From Bacteroidaceae bacterium (lineage in GTDB: Bacteria > Bacteroidota > Bacteroidia > Bacteroidales > Bacteroidaceae), in assembly GCA_024401305.1 (NCBI GenBank), contig JAKSLI010000026.1, forward strand, positions 1-40,564: 40,564 nt of DNA, given 5' to 3'. The notes below the pieces were generated by a model. It ran no database searches, was not told the DNA's origin, and saw only the letters and a list, made by a program, of their open reading frames with translations. A program made the translations under genes and the position numbers. Shown here one piece after another: positions 25,921-34,424 of the stretch (positions within the stretch are counted from its first letter, which is position 1; each line of letters starts with the position of its first letter).

Positions 25921-26733
25921 ATGATTGAATACATTGAAACGAGTTGTATCGGAAAGAAATCGGAGGATCTGTGTGAAGATGGTTTCTTTGCTGGCAATGG
26001 ATTTGCCGCTGTCGTAGATGGCAGCACGAGCAAGGCTTCACGCACTTATCATCCTACGATGTCGAACGGCAAACTTGCGAGCACCACAATCATTGAAACG
26101 CTGAAACAATTGCCTTCTGACATCAGTCTCAAATCATTGTGCGAACACCTTGAGATAGCCATAAGAAATCATTACGACACTTTCGGCGTTGACAATCAGG
26201 ATGTTCTCTTGCACCCGGAGAATCGCATAACGGCTTCTGCCGTGATATATTCCGATTTCCACAAGGAAATATGGATGATTGGCGACTGCCTTTGCAAGGT
26301 AAACGGTAAGCTTTACACAAACGAGAAACCTCACGAAGCAGCACTTGCAGAGCGTCGTTCGCAAGAGTTGTCGAGACTTCTGGGCGAAGGTCATACGCAA
26401 AGGGATTTGCTCGAGAATGACTTGGGACGCGCTTTGATACTACAAGGCATCATCGATTCCACAAAAGGACAGAACAAGGTGTTTTCGGTTGTTGACGGTT
26501 TTCCTATTCCTACGGAGTTGGTCAAGGTCATAAAAGTCAACAAAGGCTCGGAAGTGATACTTGCTTCCGACGGTTATCCCGAACTGTTTGACACTCTTGA
26601 AGAAACCGAAAAGCGACTTGCATTCATCATTGAAAACGACCCTCTGCTGATGAATCTGCATAAGGCTACAAAAGGGTTGCGACCAGAACAAACTTCCTTT
26701 GACGACCGAACATACCTGAGATTCACAGTTTAA
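25921..26733 (+). CDS. PP2C-like (PPM-type) phosphatase domain protein
   Basis: The 270-residue cytoplasmic protein retains the landmarks of the metal-dependent PPM phosphatase fold: EDGFFAGNGFAAVVDGSTSK at the N-terminus (in place of the usual xDG metal motif), MIGDC in place of VGDS, VILASDGYPELFDTLEE in place of LATDGL, and FDDRTYLRF at the end in place of DDITVVVV. The aspartates at these positions are the metal ligands in the family, so it could be active. The substrate is unknown. It follows the cyclophilin gene after 14 nt and is probably co-transcribed; it ends upstream of a bidirectional terminator. Confidence 0.75.
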   Translation: MIEYIETSCIGKKSEDLCEDGFFAGNGFAAVVDGSTSKASRTYHPTMSNGKLASTTIIETLKQLPSDISLKSLCEHLEIAIRNHYDTFGVDNQDVLLHPENRITASAVIYSDFHKEIWMIGDCLCKVNGKLYTNEKPHEAALAERRSQELSRLLGEGHTQRDLLENDLGRALILQGIIDSTKGQNKVFSVVDGFPIPTELVKVIKVNKGSEVILASDGYPELFDTLEETEKRLAFIIENDPLLMNLHKATKGLRPEQTSFDDRTYLRFTV

Positions 26734-26763
26734 GGTTTCAGAAGTTTCAAAAGTTTTAAACAA

Positions 26764-26799
26764 AAAAGACCTCCCACAGCGAATTGTGAGAGGTCTTTT
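26764..26799. terminator. Bidirectional terminator between the phosphatase gene and tRNA-Thr
   Basis: The stem AAAAGACCTC (26764-26773) pairs with GAGGTCTTTT (26790-26799), with further CACA/TGTG pairing inside. T-runs occur at both ends, so it can stop both the plus-strand PP2C-like transcript and the minus-strand tRNA transcript. Confidence 0.85.
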
Positions 26800-26817
26800 A
26801 CTTTGATTATACCAATG

Positions 26818-26890
<73 letters not shown>

Positions 26891-26930
26891 AACATTCAGA
26901 TGGAATCTGTCGGATGATTTTTTCCGGCTG

Positions 26931-26938
26931 CAAAGTTA
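26931..26938 (-). promoter_or_regulatory. Likely -7 box for tRNA-Thr, overlapping the plsC stop
   Basis: The minus strand reads TAACTTTG at this spot, 41 nt before the tRNA 5' end. It overlaps the TGA stop of plsC. A weak ATTG lies 23 bp upstream. The match to TAnnTTTG is good, but the -33 box is poor. Confidence 0.5.
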
Positions 26939-27670
26939 GTCATTTATGATTAAATCCTTTTCAATTGCAGCGTAACTTTGTGTCATCAGTTGATTTATGT
27001 TGTCGGAACCTTGACCTTGAGGTGGAATAGGGGAGTGGATGGTGAGCTTTAATGGACTCCAATAGCAGAAATACATGTCCTTCTGACGAGGCTTAACCTT
27101 GAAAGAACCGTTTATGGTAATTGGTACAACAGGTAACTGCAACTCATCGGCAAGCATAAAAGCACCTTTCTTGAACGGTTTCATGTATCCTGTCTTTGTT
27201 CTGGCGCCTTCTGGGAACACGCAGAGGGAGATTCCGCCACGAAGAATTTCACGCGCCTCCTGATAGCAACGCTTTATCGTGGAAACAGAGCGATTGTCAA
27301 CGAATATCTGCTTTGATTTCTTGCAGGCTGCGCCGAAGATTGGGATGTCCCCTAGTTCATACTTCATCATCCAACGGAAGTCGCGAAGAAGGAAACCGTA
27401 GATGAGAAGGATGTCAAAAGCACCTTGATGGTTTGCCACGAAGACATACGACTGTCCTTTCTCAAGATTCTCCTTGCCTTCCACCTTAACAGGAAGCAAC
27501 AGAAGTCGGATTATAACCCAACCCCACCAGACGCCTGGCTGATAACCGAAGAACTTTCCTCCTCCCAATAGGCAACCGACAATAACTGCAATACAGATGA
27601 AAAGTGTCCACAGAAATGCCAATGGAAGCACAATTAGTATTTGATATATGCGATATATAAGGGTCAACAT
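26936..27670 (-). CDS. plsC: 1-acyl-sn-glycerol-3-phosphate acyltransferase (PlsC family)
   Basis: PlsC acylates lysophosphatidic acid to phosphatidic acid in phospholipid synthesis at the inner membrane. The 244-residue protein has N-terminal hydrophobic segments (about 5-35), the acyltransferase motif NHQGAFD (H81 and D86 of HX4D), motif III VFPEGARTKTG with E154, and LPVVPITI near motif IV. These are the four canonical blocks of the family. Some relatives acylate ornithine or sugar lipids instead, so the substrate is not certain. It is monocistronic on the minus strand, with a -7 box at 27697, and is followed by the tRNA. Confidence 0.92.
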   Translation of the reverse strand: MLTLIYRIYQILIVLPLAFLWTLFICIAVIVGCLLGGGKFFGYQPGVWWGWVIIRLLLLPVKVEGKENLEKGQSYVFVANHQGAFDILLIYGFLLRDFRWMMKYELGDIPIFGAACKKSKQIFVDNRSVSTIKRCYQEAREILRGGISLCVFPEGARTKTGYMKPFKKGAFMLADELQLPVVPITINGSFKVKPRQKDMYFCYWSPLKLTIHSPIPPQGQGSDNINQLMTQSYAAIEKDLIIND

Positions 27671-27696
27671 GAGATTTTTGTGGTTGGTTCACGCTG

Positions 27697-27704
27697 CAAA
27701 TTTA
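27697..27704 (-). promoter_or_regulatory. Likely -7 box for plsC
   Basis: The minus strand reads TAAATTTG here, 26 nt before the plsC ATG. No clear TTTG is found at the expected distance upstream. Confidence 0.45.
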
Positions 27705-27856
27705 GTAATTTTTAATGAAATAAAAATATTTTTCTTGCGAAGATTGGTCATTTTGTCGGTTTTAGTTGACAATTTTGCGTCATTGCTATAATGGAAATAC
27801 ATCAAGGTTGCCGCTTATTATTATATAATGTGGACGTAATATTCGTGGATTTTTTG

Positions 27857-27864
27857 TAATTTTG
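27857..27864 (+). promoter_or_regulatory. Likely -7 box for the thioredoxin-like gene
   Basis: TAATTTTG matches TAnnTTTG and lies 28 nt before the ATG at 27893. The -33 region (about 27833-27837) has no TTTG, so this rests on the -7 box and its position. Confidence 0.45.
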
Positions 27865-27892
27865 GCGCGATATTTTTAACCTTTTAAGAAAT

Positions 27893-29053
27893 ATGAAAAA
27901 AACAAATATACTTCGCACCATCTTTATGGGTGCAGCGGCAGTAGCGCTTACTGCTTGCAACAACAAGACTTTCACAGTAGAAGGCGAGATTGCCAATGCT
28001 ACTGATTCAGTGCTTTATTTTGAGAATGTCGCTCTTGATGGCATTCAGACAGTTGACAGCGTAAAGCTTCCTCAGGACGGCAAGTTCTCGTTCAAGGGTG
28101 ATGCTACAGACGCTCCAGAGTTCTATCGTCTGCGTATCCATGACCAGATCATCAATGTCTCTATCGATTCAACAGAGACTGTGACTGTCAAGAGCCAGTA
28201 TCCTAACATGGCCAACAACTACAAGGTTGAAGGCAGCGAGCAGTGCAAGATCATCCAGGAACTTGCCTACAAGCAGATTGCTCTCCAGCATCAAGCCATT
28301 GCAATCCAGAACTCACCTGACATCTCTTACCAGAAGGGTGCCGACTCAATCATGGCTATTGTTGACAAGTATCGCGAGGAGATCAAGAACAACTACATCT
28401 ATAAGCATCCTGACTACTCTTCGTCTTACTTTGCATTGTTCCAGGCTATCGGAAGCCAACTCGTGTTCAACCCTCGCAGTAGCCAGGACGATATCCGAGT
28501 GTTTGCTGCCGTAGCCACAAGCTGGGATAGCAAATATCCTGATTCAGAGCGTGGACAGAACCTCCACAACATCACTATTGAAGGCATGAACAACATCAGA
28601 TATGTGAGAGCTCAGAACCAGAATGCAGCAAGTGCGTTGGAAAGAGCCGAGGAGTCAAACCTCATCGACATCAAACTTACTGACAACAAGGGCAAGGAGC
28701 AGAACCTCAAGTCGCTCAAAGGCAAGGTAGTTATGCTCGACTTCCATATCTTCGCTTCTGATATATCTACTCAGCGTATCATGCAGATGCGTGAAATCTA
28801 TAACAAGTATCACGCTCAGGGTCTTGAAATATACCAGATTTCACTCGATTCTGACATGCACTTCTGGAAGACACAGACAGAGGCTCTCCCATGGATTAGC
28901 GTAAACGATCCAGATGGTATTCAAAGCCGTAATGTGCTTCTCTACAATGTGCAATCTGTTCCTACATTCTTCCTTATCAACAAGAACAACGAACTTGTGA
29001 AGCGTGATGCACAGATTGACGACCTTGACGCAACAATCAAGTCGTTATTGTAA
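27893..29053 (+). CDS. DUF4369/TlpA-like thioredoxin-fold lipoprotein lacking CXXC
   Basis: The 386-residue protein has a lipoprotein signal (LTACNNK, Cys22). An N-terminal DUF4369-like beta domain follows (FTVEGEIANATDSVLYFENV to TVTVKSQYP), then a helical middle region and a C-terminal TlpA/AhpC-type thioredoxin fold starting near DIKLTDNKGKEQNLKSLKGKVVMLDF (about 260). Where family members have WAxWCxPC, this protein reads FHIFASDIS (about 284-292) with no cysteine, so it cannot be a disulfide oxidoreductase of the normal kind. The cis-proline region SVPTFFLINKNN is kept. The pectinesterase gene follows 45 nt downstream, probably in the same transcript. Confidence 0.85.
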   Translation: MKKTNILRTIFMGAAAVALTACNNKTFTVEGEIANATDSVLYFENVALDGIQTVDSVKLPQDGKFSFKGDATDAPEFYRLRIHDQIINVSIDSTETVTVKSQYPNMANNYKVEGSEQCKIIQELAYKQIALQHQAIAIQNSPDISYQKGADSIMAIVDKYREEIKNNYIYKHPDYSSSYFALFQAIGSQLVFNPRSSQDDIRVFAAVATSWDSKYPDSERGQNLHNITIEGMNNIRYVRAQNQNAASALERAEESNLIDIKLTDNKGKEQNLKSLKGKVVMLDFHIFASDISTQRIMQMREIYNKYHAQGLEIYQISLDSDMHFWKTQTEALPWISVNDPDGIQSRNVLLYNVQSVPTFFLINKNNELVKRDAQIDDLDATIKSLL

Positions 29054-29098
29054 CCATTAGAAGAAAACATACTAACTATAACCAAAATAACTAACTTT

Positions 29099-32000
29099 AT
29101 GAACTTTAGCTTCAAAAAATGGATGATGGCTATCGCTGCTATCTTTGCCTTTGGACTCTCATGGGCGACTGTTAGCGGTATTGCTTCATCTGAACGTTCT
29201 TGGGACTTCACCAAGGGTGCTAACCACGCAGACCAGATTACTGACTGCGAGTATTGGAATCCTGACTATGCTTCATCAAAGGGTAGAACAACGCTGCTCC
29301 TTGACCTCAATGACCAGGAACTTCCTTCTAACACAGGTGCTGCTCTTAGTGGCCTTGAGGGTATTTATTTCACTGTGGCAAAGGGTGCAGTATATGGCAT
29401 CTCAGGCAACTACTGCCTGCAGAGTGGTTCTATGACAGTCCGCATCCCTAACTGTGAGGTTGGCGACACTCTCAAGATCGGATTCTGCGGTGCTGGTTCT
29501 GAGGCAACTGTCGCTTCTGAAAGCATCAATGAAACTCTTGCTACTTCAGCAACAAAGAATGAACTTCATACTGCTATCGTAACAGCTGATGGCGATGTTG
29601 TTCTCACAATGAAGTGTTCAAAGGGCTTCCGTCTTTACACTATCGCTGTTAAGCCAGGTGAAGCACAGGACACTCCTGACACTCCTGCTGCAGGCACAAA
29701 CTTCGAGGTTGACCTTGCTCCATCTCTCTTCACAGAGGAAGAGGCTGTTCAGTGGCAGGTTCTCCCTGACTTCGGCGTAAAGATGGACGAAGAGGGCAAC
29801 ACTGTTCGCGTAGCTGCTGATGCAGAGGATGCCCAGATGGTTGTCACTGGCGCAAAGTATCATGGCGATCATGGTGTTGTTCCTGGTACAATGACTGTCA
29901 AGGTTTCTGGCAACACAAAGATTACTATCGGTGGTTGCAACTGGGGTTCTGCTGTTACAGTTACAGACGCTAATGGCGGTTCATTCACTATCGACAACTC
30001 AGGCAAGTGTTGGAACAAGAGCGATGAGTCAACAATGACTTCCGGCTACTACATTGGCGAGGCTACAACCCTCACACTTACTGGCGGCAGCTACATGCGC
30101 TACTACAAGTTCGAGGCTGTCGATGCTGTTGCTGAGTTCAATGTAACATTCAACGCTGGCGATGCTGAGGGTGTTGCTCCTAAGGGCGGTACTGTTGTTG
30201 CTGGCGAAAGCATCACAATCCCTGTAAACCGCACTCTCTATTCTGAGAGCAAGACTCTCGTAGGCTGGAGCGACGGTAAGAAGACTTACAAGCCAGGCGA
30301 CACAGTTTCTCCTAAGGCAGACATGGAACTCAACCCAGTATTCGCAGCAAATGCTTCTTCTCTTGAAGGCGCTCATGCTGACGACGTAACAGTAGTTTGG
30401 GACTTCCAGGCAAAGAACGGTGCTCCTACCCTCGCTTGGGAAGGTGGCGCTGAAATCCATCCATACGTTACTCAGGCTACAATCAACGGAAGTGCTGTTG
30501 ACGTGAAGATGGACTGCGATGTTTCTGCTGGTAAGATCAACAATGCAAGCTGGACAGACTGGTGCCAGATGAACTCAGGCACTAAGCTCACTATCCCTGC
30601 TATGAAGGGCATGAAGATTGCCATCGAGTCTTACTCAGCTACTACAACAACTACTATCGCTGGTTCTCTCGGTTACACTACTGAGGGCACTATCGCTTCA
30701 TACGAATACAACGGCACAGAAAAGAACATCGACATCGTTATTGGCGACGGCTCTTATTGGCGTACATTCACTGTTACTTATCCTTCTGTAGCAAGCTCTG
30801 ACGAGTACGACAACACTGCCGGCATAATCTCTTGGGCTAACGGTAATGAGTCAAATGCTACAGCAACTACAGACATCAAGGCTGCCATCCTCGACACAAA
30901 GGTTTCAGTTGGTACAGACCTCACTGTTTCTGGTCCTACATCTTATTCAGATGTTCCAGAGGCTAAGCAGTCTCTCATGACTTACCTCCCTACAACATCA
31001 AATGCTGGTGCTGTTGCTGGCGACATGATCGAGTACAAGGTTAAGCTCAAGAAGGGGCTCACAATGAAGGTTTCTTCCGTTTCATTCGATGCCGTTAAGG
31101 AAGGTACTGACAATGCTTACTTCTCATGGAGCTATACTGCCGATGGCGTAGAGAGCAAGATCAATGCTTACAGCGATCCAAAGAACCAGATTCGTCGTAA
31201 CAACAACGCAAACCCTTCTGCTCCTGTCACTCACAGCGAGACTGTTGCTGCCGACGGTTGCCGCGAGTTCACTCTCCGCTTCTACATCTCTAATGTTGCA
31301 AACGACAAGAAGATGTCTATCGGTAACATCAAGATCAATGCTGCCGTAAGTGGTACTGAGGAGAAGCGTGCGTTCCAGGATTTCGCTATCAATTTCCAGT
31401 CAGATCCTTACAAAGTTGTTAAGCCTGAGACTGGCATTCTCCCTGATGGCGTTGTGGTTAACGGTACATGGCACGACTCATCTCACGGCTACAACACAAC
31501 TACTCTCACTGTTCCTGTTGACGGACCTGTAAAGATTAAGTTCGGCAAGTGTCAGTATGGTGCTACTATCGCTACAATCAAGAAAGGCGACGAGGTTCTC
31601 GGAACTATCGATTGTGGTGGTTCTTGCGAAGGTACTGCTGACTGGGTTTACAACTCAGAGGAGGCTGCTACGCTCACAATCATCACTGCAAACTACATCC
31701 CTTCAATCGCTGTTGAGGCTTGCGAACTCCTTCCAATGGTTACCGTAAGCTACTACAACACTGACGGCAAGCTCCTCGGTACAGAGGAAGTTCAGGGTGG
31801 TTCTGCACTTGCTTACAAGTACAGCGAATCTGACGTGACTGTTCCTGAGGGCAAGGCATTCCGTGGTTGGTTTACTTCTGAGCAGCAGACAGCTCTCAAG
31901 ATTGCTGAAGGCTACACGCTTCAGGACAACCTCAAGCTCTATGCTCGCGCTACAGACATCGAGCAAGTTTCAAATACAGCTCGCTTCAAGTATGACCTCA

Positions 32001-33619
32001 CCAAGCCTTACTTCTATGTAGAAGACCACGAACTCATCACTATCGACGGTAAGTACTACAACACTCACGGTTGGCTCATCGACAAGGGCGGAAACATCAA
32101 GGTTCAGGTTGGTGGAAACTGCTATCTCACTATCGGCAACTGCCTCTACTCTGCAGAATCTACAGCTACCGTTACAGATGCTGATGGCAATAAGGTTGGC
32201 GAGTTCCAGGTTAAGGCTGACGGCGACGGCGCTGCTACTACCATAGAGTACAACGGCCCTGCTACAGAGCTTACAATCAACTTCCCTTCTGGCGCTTACA
32301 CTCACAGCGTAGAGGTTTGGAACTTCATCTCTGCTCCAGAGTATGACGAGGCTACTGGCTACTACATCGTTGTTCCTGGCGACGTGACAAGCTTCCTCAT
32401 GGCCCTCAACGCCGTTGCTTCTAAGGACGGTGCGAAGATTTTCCTCCCTAACGGTACTTACGACCTTGGCACTCAGACTCTTACAAGCGTATCTGGTAAG
32501 AACATCTCTATCATCGGTCAGTCTATGGCTGGTACTGTCATCGTTAATGCTCCTGCCAAGGAGAATGAAGGTATTGGCGTTACTGCTACTCTCAAGAACT
32601 CTGCCAACGGTCTCTATATGCAGGATCTCACACTCCGCAACGCCATGACATTCAACGGTGGTACTGGCCGTGCTGTCACTCTCCAAGACTGCGGTAACAA
32701 GACCATCTGCAAGAACGTGAGCCTCGAATCTTATCAGGACACTTACTACAGCAACAACAGCTCAGGTAGCTTCTACTTCGAGGATGGCGAAATCCACGGT
32801 GTTGTTGACTACGTTTGTGGTGGTGGTGATGTTTACTACAACCGCGTGAAGTTCGTGAACGAGGTAATCAAGAACACTACTATCGCTGCTCCTTACGGTG
32901 CGAAGAAGTTCGGTTATGTCATGAACGAATGTACTATCGACACTAAGTGCTCTGAGTTCAACTTCGGTCGTGCTTGGGGTTCTGTAGCTAACCTCGCTTG
33001 GCTCAATACAACTATTCTCCAGCCTTCTAAGCTTGCCAAGTCTCGCTTCACTATCGCAGGTATGAATGTTGCTGCCGACAAGTTCGTAGAATACAACACA
33101 ATGGACGCTTCTGGCAACGTTATCTCACCTGCTTCTAATGTCATCGAGTTCACACACTCTACTGGCAACAAGAAGTATGAGACTATCCTCACTGCCGCTC
33201 AGGCTGCCGAGTATGCTCTCGACAAGGTCTTCACTGACTGGACTCCAGACGCTATCGCAGCTCAGAAGCTCATGACATCTGCCAAGATCGATGGCACAAC
33301 CCTTTCTTGGGATGCTGTTGAAGGTGCCACTGCATACGCTATTTTCAAAGACGGCGTCTTCGTTGACATCGTGACAGAGACATCATTCACTATTGATGAT
33401 GCTTCATCCGTTTGGACTGTACGCGCTGCCAACGACCGCGGTGGTTTCGGTGAACCTGTAACTGCTGAGGAAGCAAACGCCATCAACAATGCTGCCAACG
33501 TAGAAGGCAAGACTGTTAAGGCAATCTACAATGTTTCTGGCCAGAGCGTCAACGACTCTTACCACGGCACAAAGATCATTGTCTTCTCTGATGGTACTGT
33601 AAAGAAGATTAATAAGTAA
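29099..33619 (+). CDS. Large secreted multidomain pectinesterase (CE8) with T9SS-like C-terminal tail
   Basis: The enzyme removes methyl esters from pectin. The 1506-residue protein has a signal-like N-terminus and at least four related beta modules, each with a core of the type GxxKIxIGxCxYG (near residues 109, 262, 800 and 998). An InlB/Listeria-Bacteroides-type repeat lies at about 346-415 (AESITIPV to GYTL-like segments; TLVGWSDGKKTYKPGD), and a second, weaker one at about 880-950. The catalytic beta-helix begins at about 1090 (GDVTSFLMALNAV). It has QDTYY with D1214, VVDYVCG with D1237 and GRAW with R1291/W1293, the catalytic set of CE8. The C-terminus (IYNVSGQSVN to KKINK) resembles type IX secretion sorting tails. 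Codons are strongly biased, indicating high expression. Confidence 0.9.
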   Translation: MNFSFKKWMMAIAAIFAFGLSWATVSGIASSERSWDFTKGANHADQITDCEYWNPDYASSKGRTTLLLDLNDQELPSNTGAALSGLEGIYFTVAKGAVYGISGNYCLQSGSMTVRIPNCEVGDTLKIGFCGAGSEATVASESINETLATSATKNELHTAIVTADGDVVLTMKCSKGFRLYTIAVKPGEAQDTPDTPAAGTNFEVDLAPSLFTEEEAVQWQVLPDFGVKMDEEGNTVRVAADAEDAQMVVTGAKYHGDHGVVPGTMTVKVSGNTKITIGGCNWGSAVTVTDANGGSFTIDNSGKCWNKSDESTMTSGYYIGEATTLTLTGGSYMRYYKFEAVDAVAEFNVTFNAGDAEGVAPKGGTVVAGESITIPVNRTLYSESKTLVGWSDGKKTYKPGDTVSPKADMELNPVFAANASSLEGAHADDVTVVWDFQAKNGAPTLAWEGGAEIHPYVTQATINGSAVDVKMDCDVSAGKINNASWTDWCQMNSGTKLTIPAMKGMKIAIESYSATTTTTIAGSLGYTTEGTIASYEYNGTEKNIDIVIGDGSYWRTFTVTYPSVASSDEYDNTAGIISWANGNESNATATTDIKAAILDTKVSVGTDLTVSGPTSYSDVPEAKQSLMTYLPTTSNAGAVAGDMIEYKVKLKKGLTMKVSSVSFDAVKEGTDNAYFSWSYTADGVESKINAYSDPKNQIRRNNNANPSAPVTHSETVAADGCREFTLRFYISNVANDKKMSIGNIKINAAVSGTEEKRAFQDFAINFQSDPYKVVKPETGILPDGVVVNGTWHDSSHGYNTTTLTVPVDGPVKIKFGKCQYGATIATIKKGDEVLGTIDCGGSCEGTADWVYNSEEAATLTIITANYIPSIAVEACELLPMVTVSYYNTDGKLLGTEEVQGGSALAYKYSESDVTVPEGKAFRGWFTSEQQTALKIAEGYTLQDNLKLYARATDIEQVSNTARFKYDLTKPYFYVEDHELITIDGKYYNTHGWLIDKGGNIKVQVGGNCYLTIGNCLYSAESTATVTDADGNKVGEFQVKADGDGAATTIEYNGPATELTINFPSGAYTHSVEVWNFISAPEYDEATGYYIVVPGDVTSFLMALNAVASKDGAKIFLPNGTYDLGTQTLTSVSGKNISIIGQSMAGTVIVNAPAKENEGIGVTATLKNSANGLYMQDLTLRNAMTFNGGTGRAVTLQDCGNKTICKNVSLESYQDTYYSNNSSGSFYFEDGEIHGVVDYVCGGGDVYYNRVKFVNEVIKNTTIAAPYGAKKFGYVMNECTIDTKCSEFNFGRAWGSVANLAWLNTTILQPSKLAKSRFTIAGMNVAADKFVEYNTMDASGNVISPASNVIEFTHSTGNKKYETILTAAQAAEYALDKVFTDWTPDAIAAQKLMTSAKIDGTTLSWDAVEGATAYAIFKDGVFVDIVTETSFTIDDASSVWTVRAANDRGGFGEPVTAEEANAINNAANVEGKTVKAIYNVSGQSVNDSYHGTKIIVFSDGTVKKINK

Positions 33620-33634
33620 TAATATAATGTGATG

Positions 33635-33676
33635 AAAAGCCTCAGTAATGCATTATGCTTTACTGAGGCTTTTTTG
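33635..33676 (+). terminator. Intrinsic terminator of the pectinesterase gene
   Basis: AAAAGCCTCAGTAA (33635-33648) pairs with TTACTGAGGCTTTT (33659-33672), followed by more T residues. This is a classic stem with a T-run, 15 nt after the stop. Confidence 0.9.
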
Positions 33677-33725
33677 TTTGTTGTCTTTTGAACTATAGAA
33701 AATTTGTATTTTAAATAAAGAAAGA

Positions 33726-33765
33726 AGTGCGTTAATCGGTATATGCAACTACCAATTAACGCACT
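33726..33765. terminator. Second hairpin, terminator of rpmE2 (possibly bidirectional)
   Basis: AGTGCGTTAAT (33726-33736) pairs with ATTAACGCACT (33755-33765), with an inner GGTA/TACC pair. Minus-strand sequence after the stem is T-rich (CTTTCTTTATTT), and plus-strand sequence is TTGTTTTTG. It sits 30 nt after the rpmE2 stop. Confidence 0.8.
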
Positions 33766-33794
33766 TTGTTTTTGTAAGCTATCGTATATATGTA

Positions 33795-34046
33795 TTACTT
33801 ACGAGCTTTACCGTAGCGGCTCATGAACTTATCAACGCGACCGGCTGTGTCAACAAGCTTGCTCTTACCTGTATAGAATGGGTGAGAAGTGCTTGAGATT
33901 TCAACTTTTACTACTGGGTAAGTCTCGCCTTCAAATTCTACTGTGTCGTTTGTTTTGCAAGTAGACTTTGTAAGGAACATATCGCCGTTAGACATATCCT
34001 TAAATACGACGGGACGATAGTTTTCTGGATGGATTCCTTGTTTCAT
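33795..34046 (-). CDS. rpmE2: 50S ribosomal protein L31 type B (zinc-independent)
   Basis: The 83-residue protein is the type B L31: [22 protein letters not shown], then [31 protein letters not shown]. It has a single cysteine and lacks the CxxC zinc ligands of type A, so it is the zinc-independent form. L31 links the 50S and 30S subunits. A near-perfect promoter lies upstream at 34119-34150, and the short leader contains a hairpin at its 5' end. No other L31 gene is in this window. Confidence 0.97.
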   Translation of the reverse strand: MKQGIHPENYRPVVFKDMSNGDMFLTKSTCKTNDTVEFEGETYPVVKVEISSTSHPFYTGKSKLVDTAGRVDKFMSRYGKARK

Positions 34047-34118
34047 TTTGAGAATTATGATTAAATTAATAAAGAGTTTCTATAGCGTGAAAGGAGTATA
34101 TTACTCCATAATCGACTG

Positions 34119-34150
34119 CAAATTTAGCATTTTTTGACTTATTACGCAAA
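34119..34150 (-). promoter_or_regulatory. Bacteroidetes-type promoter for rpmE2
   Basis: On the minus strand TTTG (plus 34147-34150) is followed after exactly 20 bp by TAAATTTG (plus 34119-34126). This is a full match to the consensus. The start should fall near 34112-34114. Confidence 0.8.
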
Positions 34151-34363
34151 TCTTTGGACAAAAAACATTGCCTTTGACCGATGAATATCAAGTCATTAGT
34201 GGCGAAAAATCACGATAACATGTTTTATGAGGCGTTTGAATGTGCAGAAATCATGCTCTGAAAATCTTGACTGAACTATTTGAAATATTGAGAGAAAAAC
34301 TAATAAATTTTGGTCTTTTGCAAAAAACGAACGGAAAAGTTTATTTGTTTTCAATAAAATTCC

Positions 34364-34371
34364 TACTTTTG
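34364..34371 (+). promoter_or_regulatory. Likely -7 box for the GT2 gene
   Basis: TACTTTTG matches TAnnTTTG, 53 nt before the ATG at 34425. A TTTG at 34344-34347 lies 16 bp upstream, closer than the normal 19-21. Confidence 0.5.
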
Positions 34372-34424
34372 CAGAGATTAAGAAACAATATTAAGGAACT
34401 ACCATATTAAAACAAGAACAGAAG

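Larger units (their letters stand above)
34047..34424. other. Divergent promoter region between rpmE2 and the GT2 gene (378 bp)
   Basis: This gap holds the rpmE2 leader with a 5' hairpin (GGAGTA/TACTCC, 34093-34107) and its promoter (34119-34150), an AT-rich centre (34151-34340) with no credible gene, and a -7 box for the glycosyltransferase (34364-34371). Confidence 0.7.

Noticed and set aside
27766-27792. Perfect TTGACA and TATAAT hexamers upstream of the thioredoxin-like gene
   Set aside because: The spacer is 15 bp instead of 17 and the housekeeping sigma factor of Bacteroidetes does not use this consensus; likely chance in AT-rich DNA.
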